From: Actinomycetes bacterium
GTDB lineage: Bacteria; Actinomycetota; Coriobacteriia; Coriobacteriales; Eggerthellaceae
Assembly: GCA_023394615.1 (NCBI GenBank)
Contig: JAEXAI010000011.1
Location: forward strand, 1-41,337
Direction: 5' to 3'
Length of the DNA: 41,337 bases
Part shown: one piece after another, positions 24,291 to 32,318 of the stretch
Position numbering within the stretch: position 1 is the first letter of the stretch
How the letters are laid out: the number at the start of each line of letters is the position of its first letter
The notes under the pieces: generated by a model
Database searches by the model: none
Told to the model about the DNA's origin: nothing
Seen by the model: only the letters and a program-made list of their open reading frames with translations
Translations under genes and position numbers: made by a program

Positions 24291-25835
24291 TTGGAATCCG
24301 CATTAGCCACGTTCAACGACATCTTGACAGTTATCGATGATGCCGTTTGGGGCATACCCCTCATCTGCCTGATTCTTTTCGGCGGAATTTTCCTGACCAT
24401 CCGCGTGGGCGGCCTGCAGTTCAAAAAACTCGGGCGTGCGCTGCGCTATATGATGAAAAATGAGAAAGGCGGCACGGGCGAAGTTTCCAGTTTCGGAGCT
24501 CTGTGTACTGCACTTTCGGCCACTATCGGCACCGGCAACATCGTGGGTGTAGCCACGGCAGTGGTCGCCGGCGGCCCAGGCGCACTGTTCTGGATGTGGA
24601 TTGCAGCCCTGTTCGGCATGGCTACGAAATACTCCGAGGGCATGTTGGCCGTAAAATACCGCAGCTTCGACAAGAAGACCGGACATGCCCTCGGCGGTCC
24701 TTTCTACTACATCGAACGTGGCATGGGCCCGAAATGGCGTTGGTTGGCTAAACTGTTCGCATTCTTCGGCGTATGCGTCGGTCTGTTTGGCATCGGCACA
24801 TTCACTCAGGTGAACAGCATCTCCACCGCTATCACGAACTTTTTCGACCCCAATAGCGCCGTGACTGTAAGCCTGATGGGCATGGACTATTCCATCGCCA
24901 CCGTGTTGGGCAGCTTGGTTTTGGCCATCCTGGTGGGGCTTATCCTCATCGGCGGCCTGCGTCGTATCGCCAGCGTGGCCGAGCGCATCATTCCCGCTAT
25001 GGTTATCATCTATGTAGGTATCTCTTTGCTGCTGATCTTCACCAACCTAGACAAGCTTCCCGGCGCGTTCGTTGATATTTTCGAAGGCGCATTCGGACTG
25101 AGGGCTATGGCTGGCGGCGCATTGGGCGCCATCATAGTAGCTATGCAGAAAGGCATCGCACGCGGCATCTTCAGTAATGAGGCCGGCTTGGGTTCCGCTC
25201 CTATCGCCGCTGCAGCTGCTCAGACCAAAGAGCCGGTGCGTCAGGGCCTGGTGTCCATGACGGGCACATTCCTAGACACCATCGTGGTTTGTTCCATGAC
25301 CGGTCTGGCGCTTATCATGACACATGCCTACGAGCTTCCCGGGTTGAAGGGTGCGGGCTACACCACCACGGCGTTTCAGATGGGTCTCGCCTTCATCCCC
25401 GCCGATTTGGTCGCGTTCCTCGTGATGGTGTGCCTCGTGTTGTTCGGATTCACCACCATTCTGGGTTGGGATTACTACAGCGAGCGCTGCCTTGAGTATT
25501 TGACCAACAAAAACATGAAGGTAGTGAAAGTGTACCGCTGGCTCTACATCGCCGCTGTCTTCATCGGTCCGTACATGACCGTAGCCGCCGTGTGGACCAT
25601 CGCCGACATCTTCAACGGATTGATGGCCATCCCGAACATGATTGCGCTGCTGGCGCTATCGGGCGTGGTCGCCAAAGAAACGCGAAGCTACCTGAAGCGT
25701 TTGAAAGACGCTGGGGACGACGAGGACAAGATGGAGCCGTTCGTGGAAGACTATTCCATGTGGAAGACCATTCCCGACGACGTGAAGGCGGAAATGGCCG
25801 AGGTACCTGCCGAAGAGGCTGTCGCTGTGAAATAG
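24291..25835 (+). CDS. AGCS-family sodium:alanine/glycine symporter
   Basis: 514 aa from TTG 24291, the only start that keeps the first membrane helix; AGAAAGG lies about seven bases upstream. Polytopic, with family signatures SATIGTGNIVGVATAVVAGG, GALFWMWIAALFGMATKYSE and FSNEAGLGSAPIAAAAAQT. AGCS proteins import alanine or glycine with sodium. The exact substrate cannot be read from sequence. It stands alone and ends in a shared terminator. About 215 bp upstream (24074-24290) show no recognised riboswitch; a TATAGT near 24142 is a weak -10 candidate. Confidence 0.95.
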   Translation: MESALATFNDILTVIDDAVWGIPLICLILFGGIFLTIRVGGLQFKKLGRALRYMMKNEKGGTGEVSSFGALCTALSATIGTGNIVGVATAVVAGGPGALFWMWIAALFGMATKYSEGMLAVKYRSFDKKTGHALGGPFYYIERGMGPKWRWLAKLFAFFGVCVGLFGIGTFTQVNSISTAITNFFDPNSAVTVSLMGMDYSIATVLGSLVLAILVGLILIGGLRRIASVAERIIPAMVIIYVGISLLLIFTNLDKLPGAFVDIFEGAFGLRAMAGGALGAIIVAMQKGIARGIFSNEAGLGSAPIAAAAAQTKEPVRQGLVSMTGTFLDTIVVCSMTGLALIMTHAYELPGLKGAGYTTTAFQMGLAFIPADLVAFLVMVCLVLFGFTTILGWDYYSERCLEYLTNKNMKVVKVYRWLYIAAVFIGPYMTVAAVWTIADIFNGLMAIPNMIALLALSGVVAKETRSYLKRLKDAGDDEDKMEPFVEDYSMWKTIPDDVKAEMAEVPAEEAVAVK

Positions 25836-25895
25836 CGTTTGCGTGACGACATTCGCACACAGCATTTGGACAAAACGCGAATCCTTTAAAACATG

Positions 25896-25938
25896 AAACG
25901 ACCCCTGAGCTACGATATCGCTCGGGGGTCGTTTAGCA
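25896..25938. terminator. Bidirectional terminator
   Basis: AAACGACCCCTGAGC (25896-25910) pairs with GCTCGGGGGTCGTTT (25920-25934) with one G-T pair. A- and T-rich ends on both sides fit the converging symporter and shikimate-kinase-like genes. Confidence 0.85.
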
Positions 25939-26035
25939 TTGAAGTTGGTACCTGCGCCGCTTGCTTTCGCAGCACCCTTTTGCACAACGGCGGCTAAGCC
26001 TTCTCTCGCAGTGGGATAACCTCCCGAAAGATTGC

Positions 26036-26551
26036 TTATTGCAGCGACAGGATATCTGTAAGCTTGCGAGCGGAATCGCGCACGTTCATGCCGTCGATAT
26101 CCAACACCACATCGGCGTACTTTTCGTATAGAGGGATGCGCTCATCGAACAAATCGCTCAAGCTCATTCCCATGCCGTTTTTCATGACCACGCCGCGCTC
26201 GTAGAGACCGCCTAGTCGATTCGTCAACTCCTCTAGCGACACTTTCAGATACACAACGGTGCCTATTTCAGCCAAATGCTTCATAGCGTCGTCGGAATAC
26301 ACGGCCGAGCCGCCGGTTGCGATAATGCTATGATGTGCGTCCAAATCGCACAGGACTTCGTTTTCTACCTGTATGAAGCCTTCCGGCCCCATTGCGTCGA
26401 TAATCTTCTGCAGCGTTTTGTCGCACTGGTTCTGAATAAGCAGGTCGGCATCCACGAAATCGTAATTGATAATTTTCGCCAACACGATGCCTAAAGTCGA
26501 TTTACCGGCACCCGGCATGCCAATCAGTATTATGTTGTCTTTTTCCGCCAT
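26036..26551 (-). CDS. Shikimate-kinase-like P-loop kinase with altered substrate site
   Basis: 171 aa; GGAG lies five bases before the ATG at 26551. The fold signature is clear: Walker A GMPGAGKST, DADLLIQ (the substrate Asp), a TGG loop, and DERIPLYEKYADV matching the conserved ERxPLY Arg. Two shikimate contacts differ from AroK: the FR..E arginine is Ile (GFIQVENEV instead of GFRxREE), and the GGG loop reads GGS. It could be a shikimate kinase with drifted contacts or a paralogue for another small alcohol. It overlaps the EamA gene by 22 bases and is the last gene of a three-gene unit. No other aro gene is in the window. Confidence 0.82.
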   Translation of the reverse strand: MAEKDNIILIGMPGAGKSTLGIVLAKIINYDFVDADLLIQNQCDKTLQKIIDAMGPEGFIQVENEVLCDLDAHHSIIATGGSAVYSDDAMKHLAEIGTVVYLKVSLEELTNRLGGLYERGVVMKNGMGMSLSDLFDERIPLYEKYADVVLDIDGMNVRDSARKLTDILSLQ

Positions 26552-27480
26552 GAGAGCTCCTTTGTTGCTAGCAGTTCATCTGCCACTATAGCAATGAATA
26601 TGACCGCGAAGCCCAGAATAACGCGCAGCGTCAACGTTTCGCCATACAACAGCACGCTAAAGAGCACTCCGAACACACTTTCCAAGCTCAGGATAATCGA
26701 TGCCTGGTTCGGCGGAATGCGAGATTGCCCGATATTCTGCATACTGCAGGCGAAAAAGGTTGCCAGCAGAACCAGATAGGCCATCTGACCTACGGTGGAT
26801 AGGTCGAAGACTGCTTGCAAGCTGGGTTGCGCTTCGAAGGGCAGCCCTATCAGCAGACCCCACACCCCGCATACGGCAAATTGCATGAACAGTAGTGGAA
26901 ACACGTTCGATGTTTGCGAATAGCGCCCTAAAACCGCGATATGCAGGGCGTAGAAAAGGGCACCTACCAGTGTCATCGCGTCACCAAAACGCATTTGGAA
27001 ATCACCGTTGAGCGACACGAGGCCGATTCCGAACAGGCACACAAGCGCTATCAGTATGTTCTGCACCGTCGGTCGCCTGTGACCCACGGCCCAATAGGCA
27101 AACGGCGTGAGCACGCAAAAGGTCGCTGTGAGAAACGCGTTCTTTCCAGGTGTGGTGTCGGTAAGTCCGATGGTCTGCGCCCAGAACGCTAGGAAAAACA
27201 ACGTGCCCAAAAGCAGGCCGATCAGAAACGTGCGCTTGTCGAGGCTCCGTTTGATGGGCTTTATGAATACGATGAGCACCAACAGAGCCGCCAGAGAAAA
27301 GCGCACGCCTAAAAGCGTGGCCGGAGCGAACACGTCCACCGCGCCCTTCATTGCCGTATATCCGCCGCCCCACACGATGGTGGCAGCGAACAGCGCGACT
27401 TTGAATAAGCCGTCTGGCAGCTTGTCGAGGCGCGATGTGCTTTCGACACCCCGTTTATGCAATGAATCGCTTTCCGTCAT
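26530..27480 (-). CDS. EamA/DMT-family transporter
   Basis: 316 aa with about ten membrane helices in two EamA repeats (first helix VALFAATIVWGGGYTAMKG; second repeat starts near ALVGALFYALHIAVLG). DMT proteins export or exchange small metabolites such as amino acids; the substrate is unknown. The start ATG 27480 lies 17 bases after the stop of the DUF2207 gene, with TGGGA as a modest ribosome site, and its 3' end overlaps the kinase-like gene, so the three are probably co-transcribed. Confidence 0.9.
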   Translation of the reverse strand: MTESDSLHKRGVESTSRLDKLPDGLFKVALFAATIVWGGGYTAMKGAVDVFAPATLLGVRFSLAALLVLIVFIKPIKRSLDKRTFLIGLLLGTLFFLAFWAQTIGLTDTTPGKNAFLTATFCVLTPFAYWAVGHRRPTVQNILIALVCLFGIGLVSLNGDFQMRFGDAMTLVGALFYALHIAVLGRYSQTSNVFPLLFMQFAVCGVWGLLIGLPFEAQPSLQAVFDLSTVGQMAYLVLLATFFACSMQNIGQSRIPPNQASIILSLESVFGVLFSVLLYGETLTLRVILGFAVIFIAIVADELLATKELSWRKKTT

Positions 27481-27497
27481 ACAAATCCCAGCAGCGC

Positions 27498-29546
27498 CTA
27501 GCGCGCGCCGCCTCCACCGCCGAAGCCTCCGCCGCCGCCTCCGCTGAAACCGCCGCCGAAGCCTCCACCGCTGCTGAAGCCTCCGCTCGCAGCAGATGTG
27601 GCGGCTGCTGCTACATCCATCGTATTGTTCATCGTCGTGCTCATCATGTCGCTAAACGACCCCATGGACGACCCTATAGACGGCCCGTACCACACGTACC
27701 ACGGCACGTATGCGGTATTGCCCATCATTGTGGCGTCTTCTGCGAACAGATCAGGCACGGTCTGACGCAGCTCTTTCAGAACCTCTTCAGCAACGCCAAA
27801 TATATAGGCGTACACCATGAATTCGCCCCATACTTTCACATCTTGTGGTGGGCGCTCATCCAACGCAGAAAAGTCTTTGAGCCAATTGCGCAAGGCCTCG
27901 CTTCGCGCAAAGTCATCGGCGCCGTTCTGCGTGCGGCGCGTCATGAAATTCGACAACACGAACAGGCCCGCTGCAACGGGCAGCATGAATATCAGCGGCC
28001 AATAATTTGAAGTCAAAAATCCCAGCCCAACGCCGGACAAGGCGAGCAGAACGCCAGCAGATGCAACCAGCGTCTGGTAGCGATTGCCCGCTTCCTCGAA
28101 GTAATCAGCCGCATTTACTTCGGCGCTCACCTGGCCCTGCCAGTTCGCGAGCGTGTCATTGAACGACGTGGGATGCTTCTCGCCGTACAGCGAGATTGAT
28201 TTCAGCCACAGAGATGGTTTACCGTCGGCCACTTTGTCGAACAATAGCTCCATTGCCTGGACGTCTATCGGATCGGTCAGCTTTTCAGCTGCGGGCATTT
28301 TCGTGATGTAGTAGTCCTCGACTGTTTTGGTACGCAGCTTCTGCTTTTCCTCATACGATCCCTTATTGATGGAAAGAGCTCCCACGTGCGCCAAATGCAT
28401 GATGGTGGCGGTCAAGTCGTCGCCGCTTTCTTTGTCCCAACGCCACAATCGCGCAATCACGGCAGGATGCATCTGTTTGTTCGGCACGTCGCGCCAGTAT
28501 TGCTCGGTAAACGTAGGCTTGTGCTCTTTGCCGTGGCGCATGAACATAACGATGGCCCACGTCAACAGCGCAAGTGATACAAGGCCCAGCACAAGAATGT
28601 AGATCAGGCTGAACATGCGCTGATAATTCGCCTGATCAGCCCATGTCTTTTCGTCCTTTACCACATCGTCTTTATGCATTTCGTCCCCGTGGAGTTTAAG
28701 GGCCTCGGAGCTTATGTTGGTAAGCCATGCCACAGGGAACAGCACATGCGCTTCAGCGTACTGCCCCGCTGCAACGGTATCTTCTTTATAGGTGACAACC
28801 GTGCCTGCATCGTTGAACTCCAGCGAACCATCAAGCGGGCCATGGCCCCACGCCAACACGTTGTCCCCTACTTTCGAAGTGGCGCCGCCGGGCACAGGCA
28901 AGCTGATGGTGCATGTGACGTTTTCCGAATCGACTGCCCAATCGCTGCCGACAAATTTCCAATACAAATCGGCGCAATCCTTGTACGCCTGCACACCGTT
29001 TTCGATAGTGTAGTCCAACTGCACGACCATTTTCGTATTCGTAGCGTCGCAGAAGACGTACACGGTGCTTTCTCCGTTATCCACCGAATAGCAGTCGTAG
29101 CCAGGACCGCCCGCATCGCGCCATTTCACATTGAAACCTGTCGATTTCAGGTCAGAGAGCTGCACCGTGTCACTTGAGGAGCCATCCGCATACCCCATCG
29201 ACACGCTGTTCACTTTCAATTTTGCATTCGAAGGCAATCCCGACATGACCCACCATACAGCGGAATACGAACCGTTGAATTCAAACGTACGCTGCTCTAC
29301 CACATGCAGCGACCCATCACTTTGCGCGTCTGCGGTGATATTCACCTTGGGCACGGAATAGCTTTTCGCTTGCGCGGTAGCAGGGGCGCACAGGCACAGG
29401 CACAGCACAGCAGCCAGAGAGAACAAAACGATTGCAGCCAGACGAATTCGCTGTAAAGGCATCGACGTTGCGACCGTTTCGAAACGATTTATATGAATAA
29501 AGGAACCTTTTTGATTCCGAGTATGCGGTTGCCTTGTGTTTTGCAC
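27498..29546 (-). CDS. DUF2207 membrane protein with Gly-rich tail
   Basis: 682 aa from GTG 29546, supported by AAGGAGG six bases upstream. A signal peptide follows a basic leader (about 30-60, ending ATAQA), then an extracellular DUF2207 domain (about 60-280, with GSYSAVWWVMSGLP), a membrane helix near 310-335, a cytoplasmic domain, two further helices near 510-550, and a tail rich in GGGFGGG repeats (about 650-682). Proteins of this family often sit next to lemA, as here, although tRNA-Ser(GCT) on the other strand separates the two. Their biochemical role is not established. First gene of a likely unit with the EamA and kinase-like genes. Confidence 0.88.
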   Translation of the reverse strand: MQNTRQPHTRNQKGSFIHINRFETVATSMPLQRIRLAAIVLFSLAAVLCLCLCAPATAQAKSYSVPKVNITADAQSDGSLHVVEQRTFEFNGSYSAVWWVMSGLPSNAKLKVNSVSMGYADGSSSDTVQLSDLKSTGFNVKWRDAGGPGYDCYSVDNGESTVYVFCDATNTKMVVQLDYTIENGVQAYKDCADLYWKFVGSDWAVDSENVTCTISLPVPGGATSKVGDNVLAWGHGPLDGSLEFNDAGTVVTYKEDTVAAGQYAEAHVLFPVAWLTNISSEALKLHGDEMHKDDVVKDEKTWADQANYQRMFSLIYILVLGLVSLALLTWAIVMFMRHGKEHKPTFTEQYWRDVPNKQMHPAVIARLWRWDKESGDDLTATIMHLAHVGALSINKGSYEEKQKLRTKTVEDYYITKMPAAEKLTDPIDVQAMELLFDKVADGKPSLWLKSISLYGEKHPTSFNDTLANWQGQVSAEVNAADYFEEAGNRYQTLVASAGVLLALSGVGLGFLTSNYWPLIFMLPVAAGLFVLSNFMTRRTQNGADDFARSEALRNWLKDFSALDERPPQDVKVWGEFMVYAYIFGVAEEVLKELRQTVPDLFAEDATMMGNTAYVPWYVWYGPSIGSSMGSFSDMMSTTMNNTMDVAAAATSAASGGFSSGGGFGGGFSGGGGGGFGGGGGAR

Positions 29547-29557
29547 AATATGCCTCC

Positions 29558-29586
29558 TTGCAAGATGCGCTCTGTCACGGTATTAT
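29558..29586 (+). promoter_or_regulatory. Promoter of tRNA-Ser(GCT)
   Basis: TTGCAA (29558-29563), 17 bases, TATTAT (29581-29586). Predicted start near 29593, about 26 bases before the mature tRNA. A small stem CGCTT/AAGCG lies in that leader. Confidence 0.6.
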
Positions 29587-29618
29587 TTCATATCGCGCTT
29601 GTAAAAGCGATAAGGAAC

Positions 29619-29710
29619 GGAGAGCTGACCGAGAGGCCGAAGGTGCTCGCCTGCTAAGCGAGTATACGCCACAAAGCGTATCTGGGGTTCGAATCCCCAG
29701 CTCTCCGCCA
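29619..29710 (+). tRNA. tRNA-Ser(GCT)
   Basis: 92 nt including CCA. Acceptor GGAGAGC/GCTCTCC; anticodon arm CTCGC-CTGCTAA-GCGAG gives GCT; the long variable arm (TATACGCC...GCGTAT) is the class II serine feature; T arm GGTTCGAATCC. Reads AGC and AGT. Confidence 0.97.
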
Positions 29711-29722
29711 CCTGCATGTACA

Positions 29723-29752
29723 AAGCCCCCGAATAATCGGGGGCTTTTCTTT
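29723..29752. terminator. Terminator after tRNA-Ser(GCT)
   Basis: AAGCCCCCGA (29723-29732), loop ATAA, TCGGGGGCTT (29737-29746), then a T-rich run. The minus side has A/T-rich flanks, so it may also serve lemA, whose stop is 22 bases away. Confidence 0.9.
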
Positions 29753-29774
29753 TGCTTGCAGGCGAGAATATGCT

Positions 29775-30350
29775 TCACAGCGCGGCATTGCCTTGGCCGA
29801 AATCGACGGTTGGGGGAACTTCAGAACCCGCCACCGCATCGAAGCTCTCACGCTTCGTGAATCCCATGGGGCCTGCGAACAGCACACCGGGAAACGTCTG
29901 AATGCCATTGTTGTAGCGCATAACCGTATCGTTGAAGCTCTGACGCATGTAGGAAATCTTGTCCTCGGTATCCTTCAGTTGCGCTTGCAGATCTAGGAAG
30001 TTCGTGTTCGCCTTCAATTCAGGATACGCTTCGCTGACAGCAAAAAGGCTCTTCAAGGCACCGGTCAGCACGTTGTCGGCTTCCATCTTCGCTTCCGGCG
30101 TCGATGCGTTCATGCACGCACTGCGCGCCTGGGTCACCGCTTCAAACGTGCCGCTTTCATGGGCGGCGTAGCCTTTCACGGTTTCCACCAAGTTGGGTAT
30201 CAGGTCAAGACGACGCTGCAATTGAACGTCTACCTGCGCCCATGCGTTGTCGACCGCATTGCGCAGCTTGACCAGATTGTTGTATAAGACGATAGCCACA
30301 ATGACCAAAATGACCACGATGGCAATGATCACGATAAGCGCGATGCCCAT
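29775..30350 (-). CDS. lemA: LemA family protein
   Basis: 191 aa from ATG 30350, chosen because AAGGAG lies six bases upstream and the membrane helix then starts at residue 3; an ATG 14 codons earlier lacks a ribosome site. One N-terminal helix (about 3-25) is followed by the LemA helical domain (NAVDNAWAQVDVQLQRRLDL, IPNLVETVKGYA, FNDTVMRYNNGIQTFPG). LemA proteins are membrane-bound helical proteins of unclear function, often beside DUF2207 or other membrane genes. The nearest same-strand neighbour downstream is the DUF2207 gene, across the tRNA-Ser. Confidence 0.95.
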   Translation of the reverse strand: MGIALIVIIAIVVILVIVAIVLYNNLVKLRNAVDNAWAQVDVQLQRRLDLIPNLVETVKGYAAHESGTFEAVTQARSACMNASTPEAKMEADNVLTGALKSLFAVSEAYPELKANTNFLDLQAQLKDTEDKISYMRQSFNDTVMRYNNGIQTFPGVLFAGPMGFTKRESFDAVAGSEVPPTVDFGQGNAAL

Positions 30351-30458
30351 ATGATTCTCCTTCGAAATCGAGTACTCACGTCGCACCATCATACCATCAG
30401 GACCGCTTTGACAAGCGCAAAGACGCCCGATTCCAAAAGCTCTTGGCTAAACGATGCC

Positions 30459-31439
30459 TTATTTATCAGGCATCAACGCCGCACGAATGCTTGAAAACGA
30501 TGTGACACGCGCCCAGAAACCACGCGCCTGCATGATGGCGGAAAGTGCCTGAGCCGACGCATAATCATCGCACACGGCCATCACAGCCGACCCGCTGCCA
30601 CATAAAAGCACGTCGCGCACGCCCGCTTGCGCCGCTGCAACCTCGCGGATTTCGCCAAATGCGTCTAAAAGCGATTCTGCCGGAATCTCCATGTTGTTGT
30701 ACAGGGGCACTTCCGTAGCTTCAACAGCTGCGTTTACCGCTTCAATAATGTCGCTTTCGGGATACGCCGGCGCACGGTCGAACACCTCATATGCTTCGGC
30801 CGTCGAAACTCCCACTGATGGTCTGATCAGTGTGACGGAATCTTTCATCGGCTTCAACGTGCGCACGTAGCGCTCACCCTTACCCTGCAGCAACGCGCAT
30901 CCCCCGTGCAGGAAGAAACGCACATCAGCCCCGATAGCAGCCGCGGTTTGTTCCACCTTGGGGTCATCGGCAGACACGCCCCAAAAGCTCGCAGCACCCA
31001 GTATGGCCGCCGCCGCATCTGAAGAGCCGCCCCCTAAACCAGCTTGGCTGGGGATGTGCTTGTCGATGACGATGCGTATGAACTCATCAACGTTGCGCCC
31101 CAGGTTTTTCGCCAGCAGATTCACTGCACGCGTGGCCAAATTCGCATCCGATGCGACCTCTATAGGCTCGATGTCGCTCGCCCACAATATTTTCGTGTCC
31201 ACCAAAAGTCCGCTGCCCTCTTCCACGTCGATGGGGCATTCGCGCATGGGTTGCGCTTCGTCGCAGGGTTCCAACAGCACGGCATGCTCCCCTGCCCCCA
31301 AATGCGTCATGGTCAGCGTATCGTGCATGGTCAACGCGTGCATGACGGTAGTGACTTCGTGGAAACCGTCGTCGCGGCGCTGTCCCACGCCCAAGTACAG
31401 GTTCGTTTTCGCTGGTGCTATAAGACGGATCGTTTTCAT
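30459..31439 (-). CDS. ispE: 4-diphosphocytidyl-2-C-methyl-D-erythritol kinase
   Basis: 326 aa. GHMP-kinase layout: APAKTNLYLGVGQRRDDGFH at the N-terminus, the ATP-binding loop QAGLGGGSSDAAAAILG near 128-144, and a C-terminal GSGSAV motif. IspE phosphorylates CDP-ME in the MEP route to isoprenoids (IPP/DMAPP), in the cytoplasm. It lies 45 bp downstream of tadA on the same strand and is probably co-transcribed; its ribosome site is weak. A 7-bp stem (GATGCCT/AGGCATC, 30453-30474) overlaps the stop codon but lacks a T-run, so termination there is uncertain. Confidence 0.95.
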   Translation of the reverse strand: MKTIRLIAPAKTNLYLGVGQRRDDGFHEVTTVMHALTMHDTLTMTHLGAGEHAVLLEPCDEAQPMRECPIDVEEGSGLLVDTKILWASDIEPIEVASDANLATRAVNLLAKNLGRNVDEFIRIVIDKHIPSQAGLGGGSSDAAAAILGAASFWGVSADDPKVEQTAAAIGADVRFFLHGGCALLQGKGERYVRTLKPMKDSVTLIRPSVGVSTAEAYEVFDRAPAYPESDIIEAVNAAVEATEVPLYNNMEIPAESLLDAFGEIREVAAAQAGVRDVLLCGSGSAVMAVCDDYASAQALSAIMQARGFWARVTSFSSIRAALMPDK

Positions 31440-31484
31440 CGTAGGTGTCGGTCTTTCTGTTTGGTCGTGGTCTCGAGGGAAGGG

Positions 31485-32024
31485 CTATCTTTCGCAGTCG
31501 ACTGCGGTATCGGCAATGTTGCAATTCGGCTCGTTTACGGCTTGCGCTTTCTGGCGCTTCTGTTTCGTTGCGGCTCTTTTGCGACCGAAGAATTGCTTCA
31601 GCAGTGCGACGCTTTCTTCTTGACACACACCGCCTTCAGCTTCGAAGGTATGGTTCAGTCGCTGGTCAGCATTGATAGCATACAGGGTGCCCAGCGCGCC
31701 AGCCTTCGGATCGGGCGCGCCAAAGACGCATCGGTCGATGCGGGCTTGATGCATTAATCCGGCGCACATGATGCAAGGCTCCATCGTCACATACACCGTG
31801 CACCCGGAAAGACGCCAAGCGTCCAAATTTCGGGCAGCTTGCTTCATAGCCAAGAATTCCGCATGACCTGCGGGGTCATTGTCGATTTCGCGCCTGTTGC
31901 ATGCGCGCGCTATCACTTCGCCGTCTTTCACCACCACGGCACCGATAGGCACTTCGTCCAAATCTGCCGCGCGGCGGGCCTCATCTAAAGCCATATGCAT
32001 GTATTCGATGTCTTTGTCGTTCAT
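31485..32024 (-). CDS. tadA: tRNA-specific adenosine deaminase
   Basis: 179 aa. Zinc-deaminase motifs HAE (His54, Glu56) and PCIMC (Cys84, Cys87) are intact, with the TadA context IGAVVVKDGEVIARACNRRE. It converts A34 of tRNA-Arg(ACG) to inosine. The last 25 residues are a basic tail beyond the usual domain. No ribosome site precedes the ATG at 32024; TATAAT lies 11 bases before it, so the mRNA may be nearly leaderless. It lies just upstream of ispE. Confidence 0.94.
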   Translation of the reverse strand: MNDKDIEYMHMALDEARRAADLDEVPIGAVVVKDGEVIARACNRREIDNDPAGHAEFLAMKQAARNLDAWRLSGCTVYVTMEPCIMCAGLMHQARIDRCVFGAPDPKAGALGTLYAINADQRLNHTFEAEGGVCQEESVALLKQFFGRKRAATKQKRQKAQAVNEPNCNIADTAVDCER

Positions 32025-32034
32025 ATCATCTGCT

Positions 32035-32064
32035 ATTATATGCTATCCTGATTCCTGCGTCGCA
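32035..32064 (-). promoter_or_regulatory. tadA: tadA promoter giving a near-leaderless mRNA
   Basis: On the minus strand TTGCGA, about 19 bases, then consensus TATAAT (32040-32035). A start about seven bases downstream leaves only a few nucleotides before the ATG. Confidence 0.45.
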
Positions 32065-32099
32065 AGCGGCACCCATGCTGCACGCGCACGCCATATTTT

Positions 32100-32187
32100 G
32101 GAGGAATGGCCGAGTGGTTGAAGGCGGCAGTCTTGAAAACTGTTGAGCCGCAAGGTTCCGTGGGTTCGAATCCTACTTCCTCCGCCA
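32100..32187 (+). tRNA. tRNA-Ser(TGA)
   Basis: 88 nt including CCA. Acceptor GGAGGAA/TTCCTCC; anticodon loop CTTGAAA gives TGA; long variable arm; T arm GGTTCGAATCC. Reads TCA and related UCN codons. Confidence 0.97.
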
Positions 32188-32223
32188 GCATATCACCAGT
32201 TCACAAGCTGGTTTTTGAAGAAA

Positions 32224-32262
32224 GAACGGGCGTTTCAGAAATGAAACGCCCGTTCGTTTTTT
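32224..32262. terminator. Bidirectional terminator, tRNA-Ser(TGA) / citrate synthase
   Basis: GAACGGGCGTTTC (32224-32236), loop of six, GAAACGCCCGTTC (32243-32255), then GTTTTTT on plus and TTTCTTC on minus. Confidence 0.92.
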
Positions 32263-32318
32263 ACCATAAGGTACCCTAAGATACTCTAAGATTGCTCGAC
32301 AATCTGCCGCTGGTCGAT

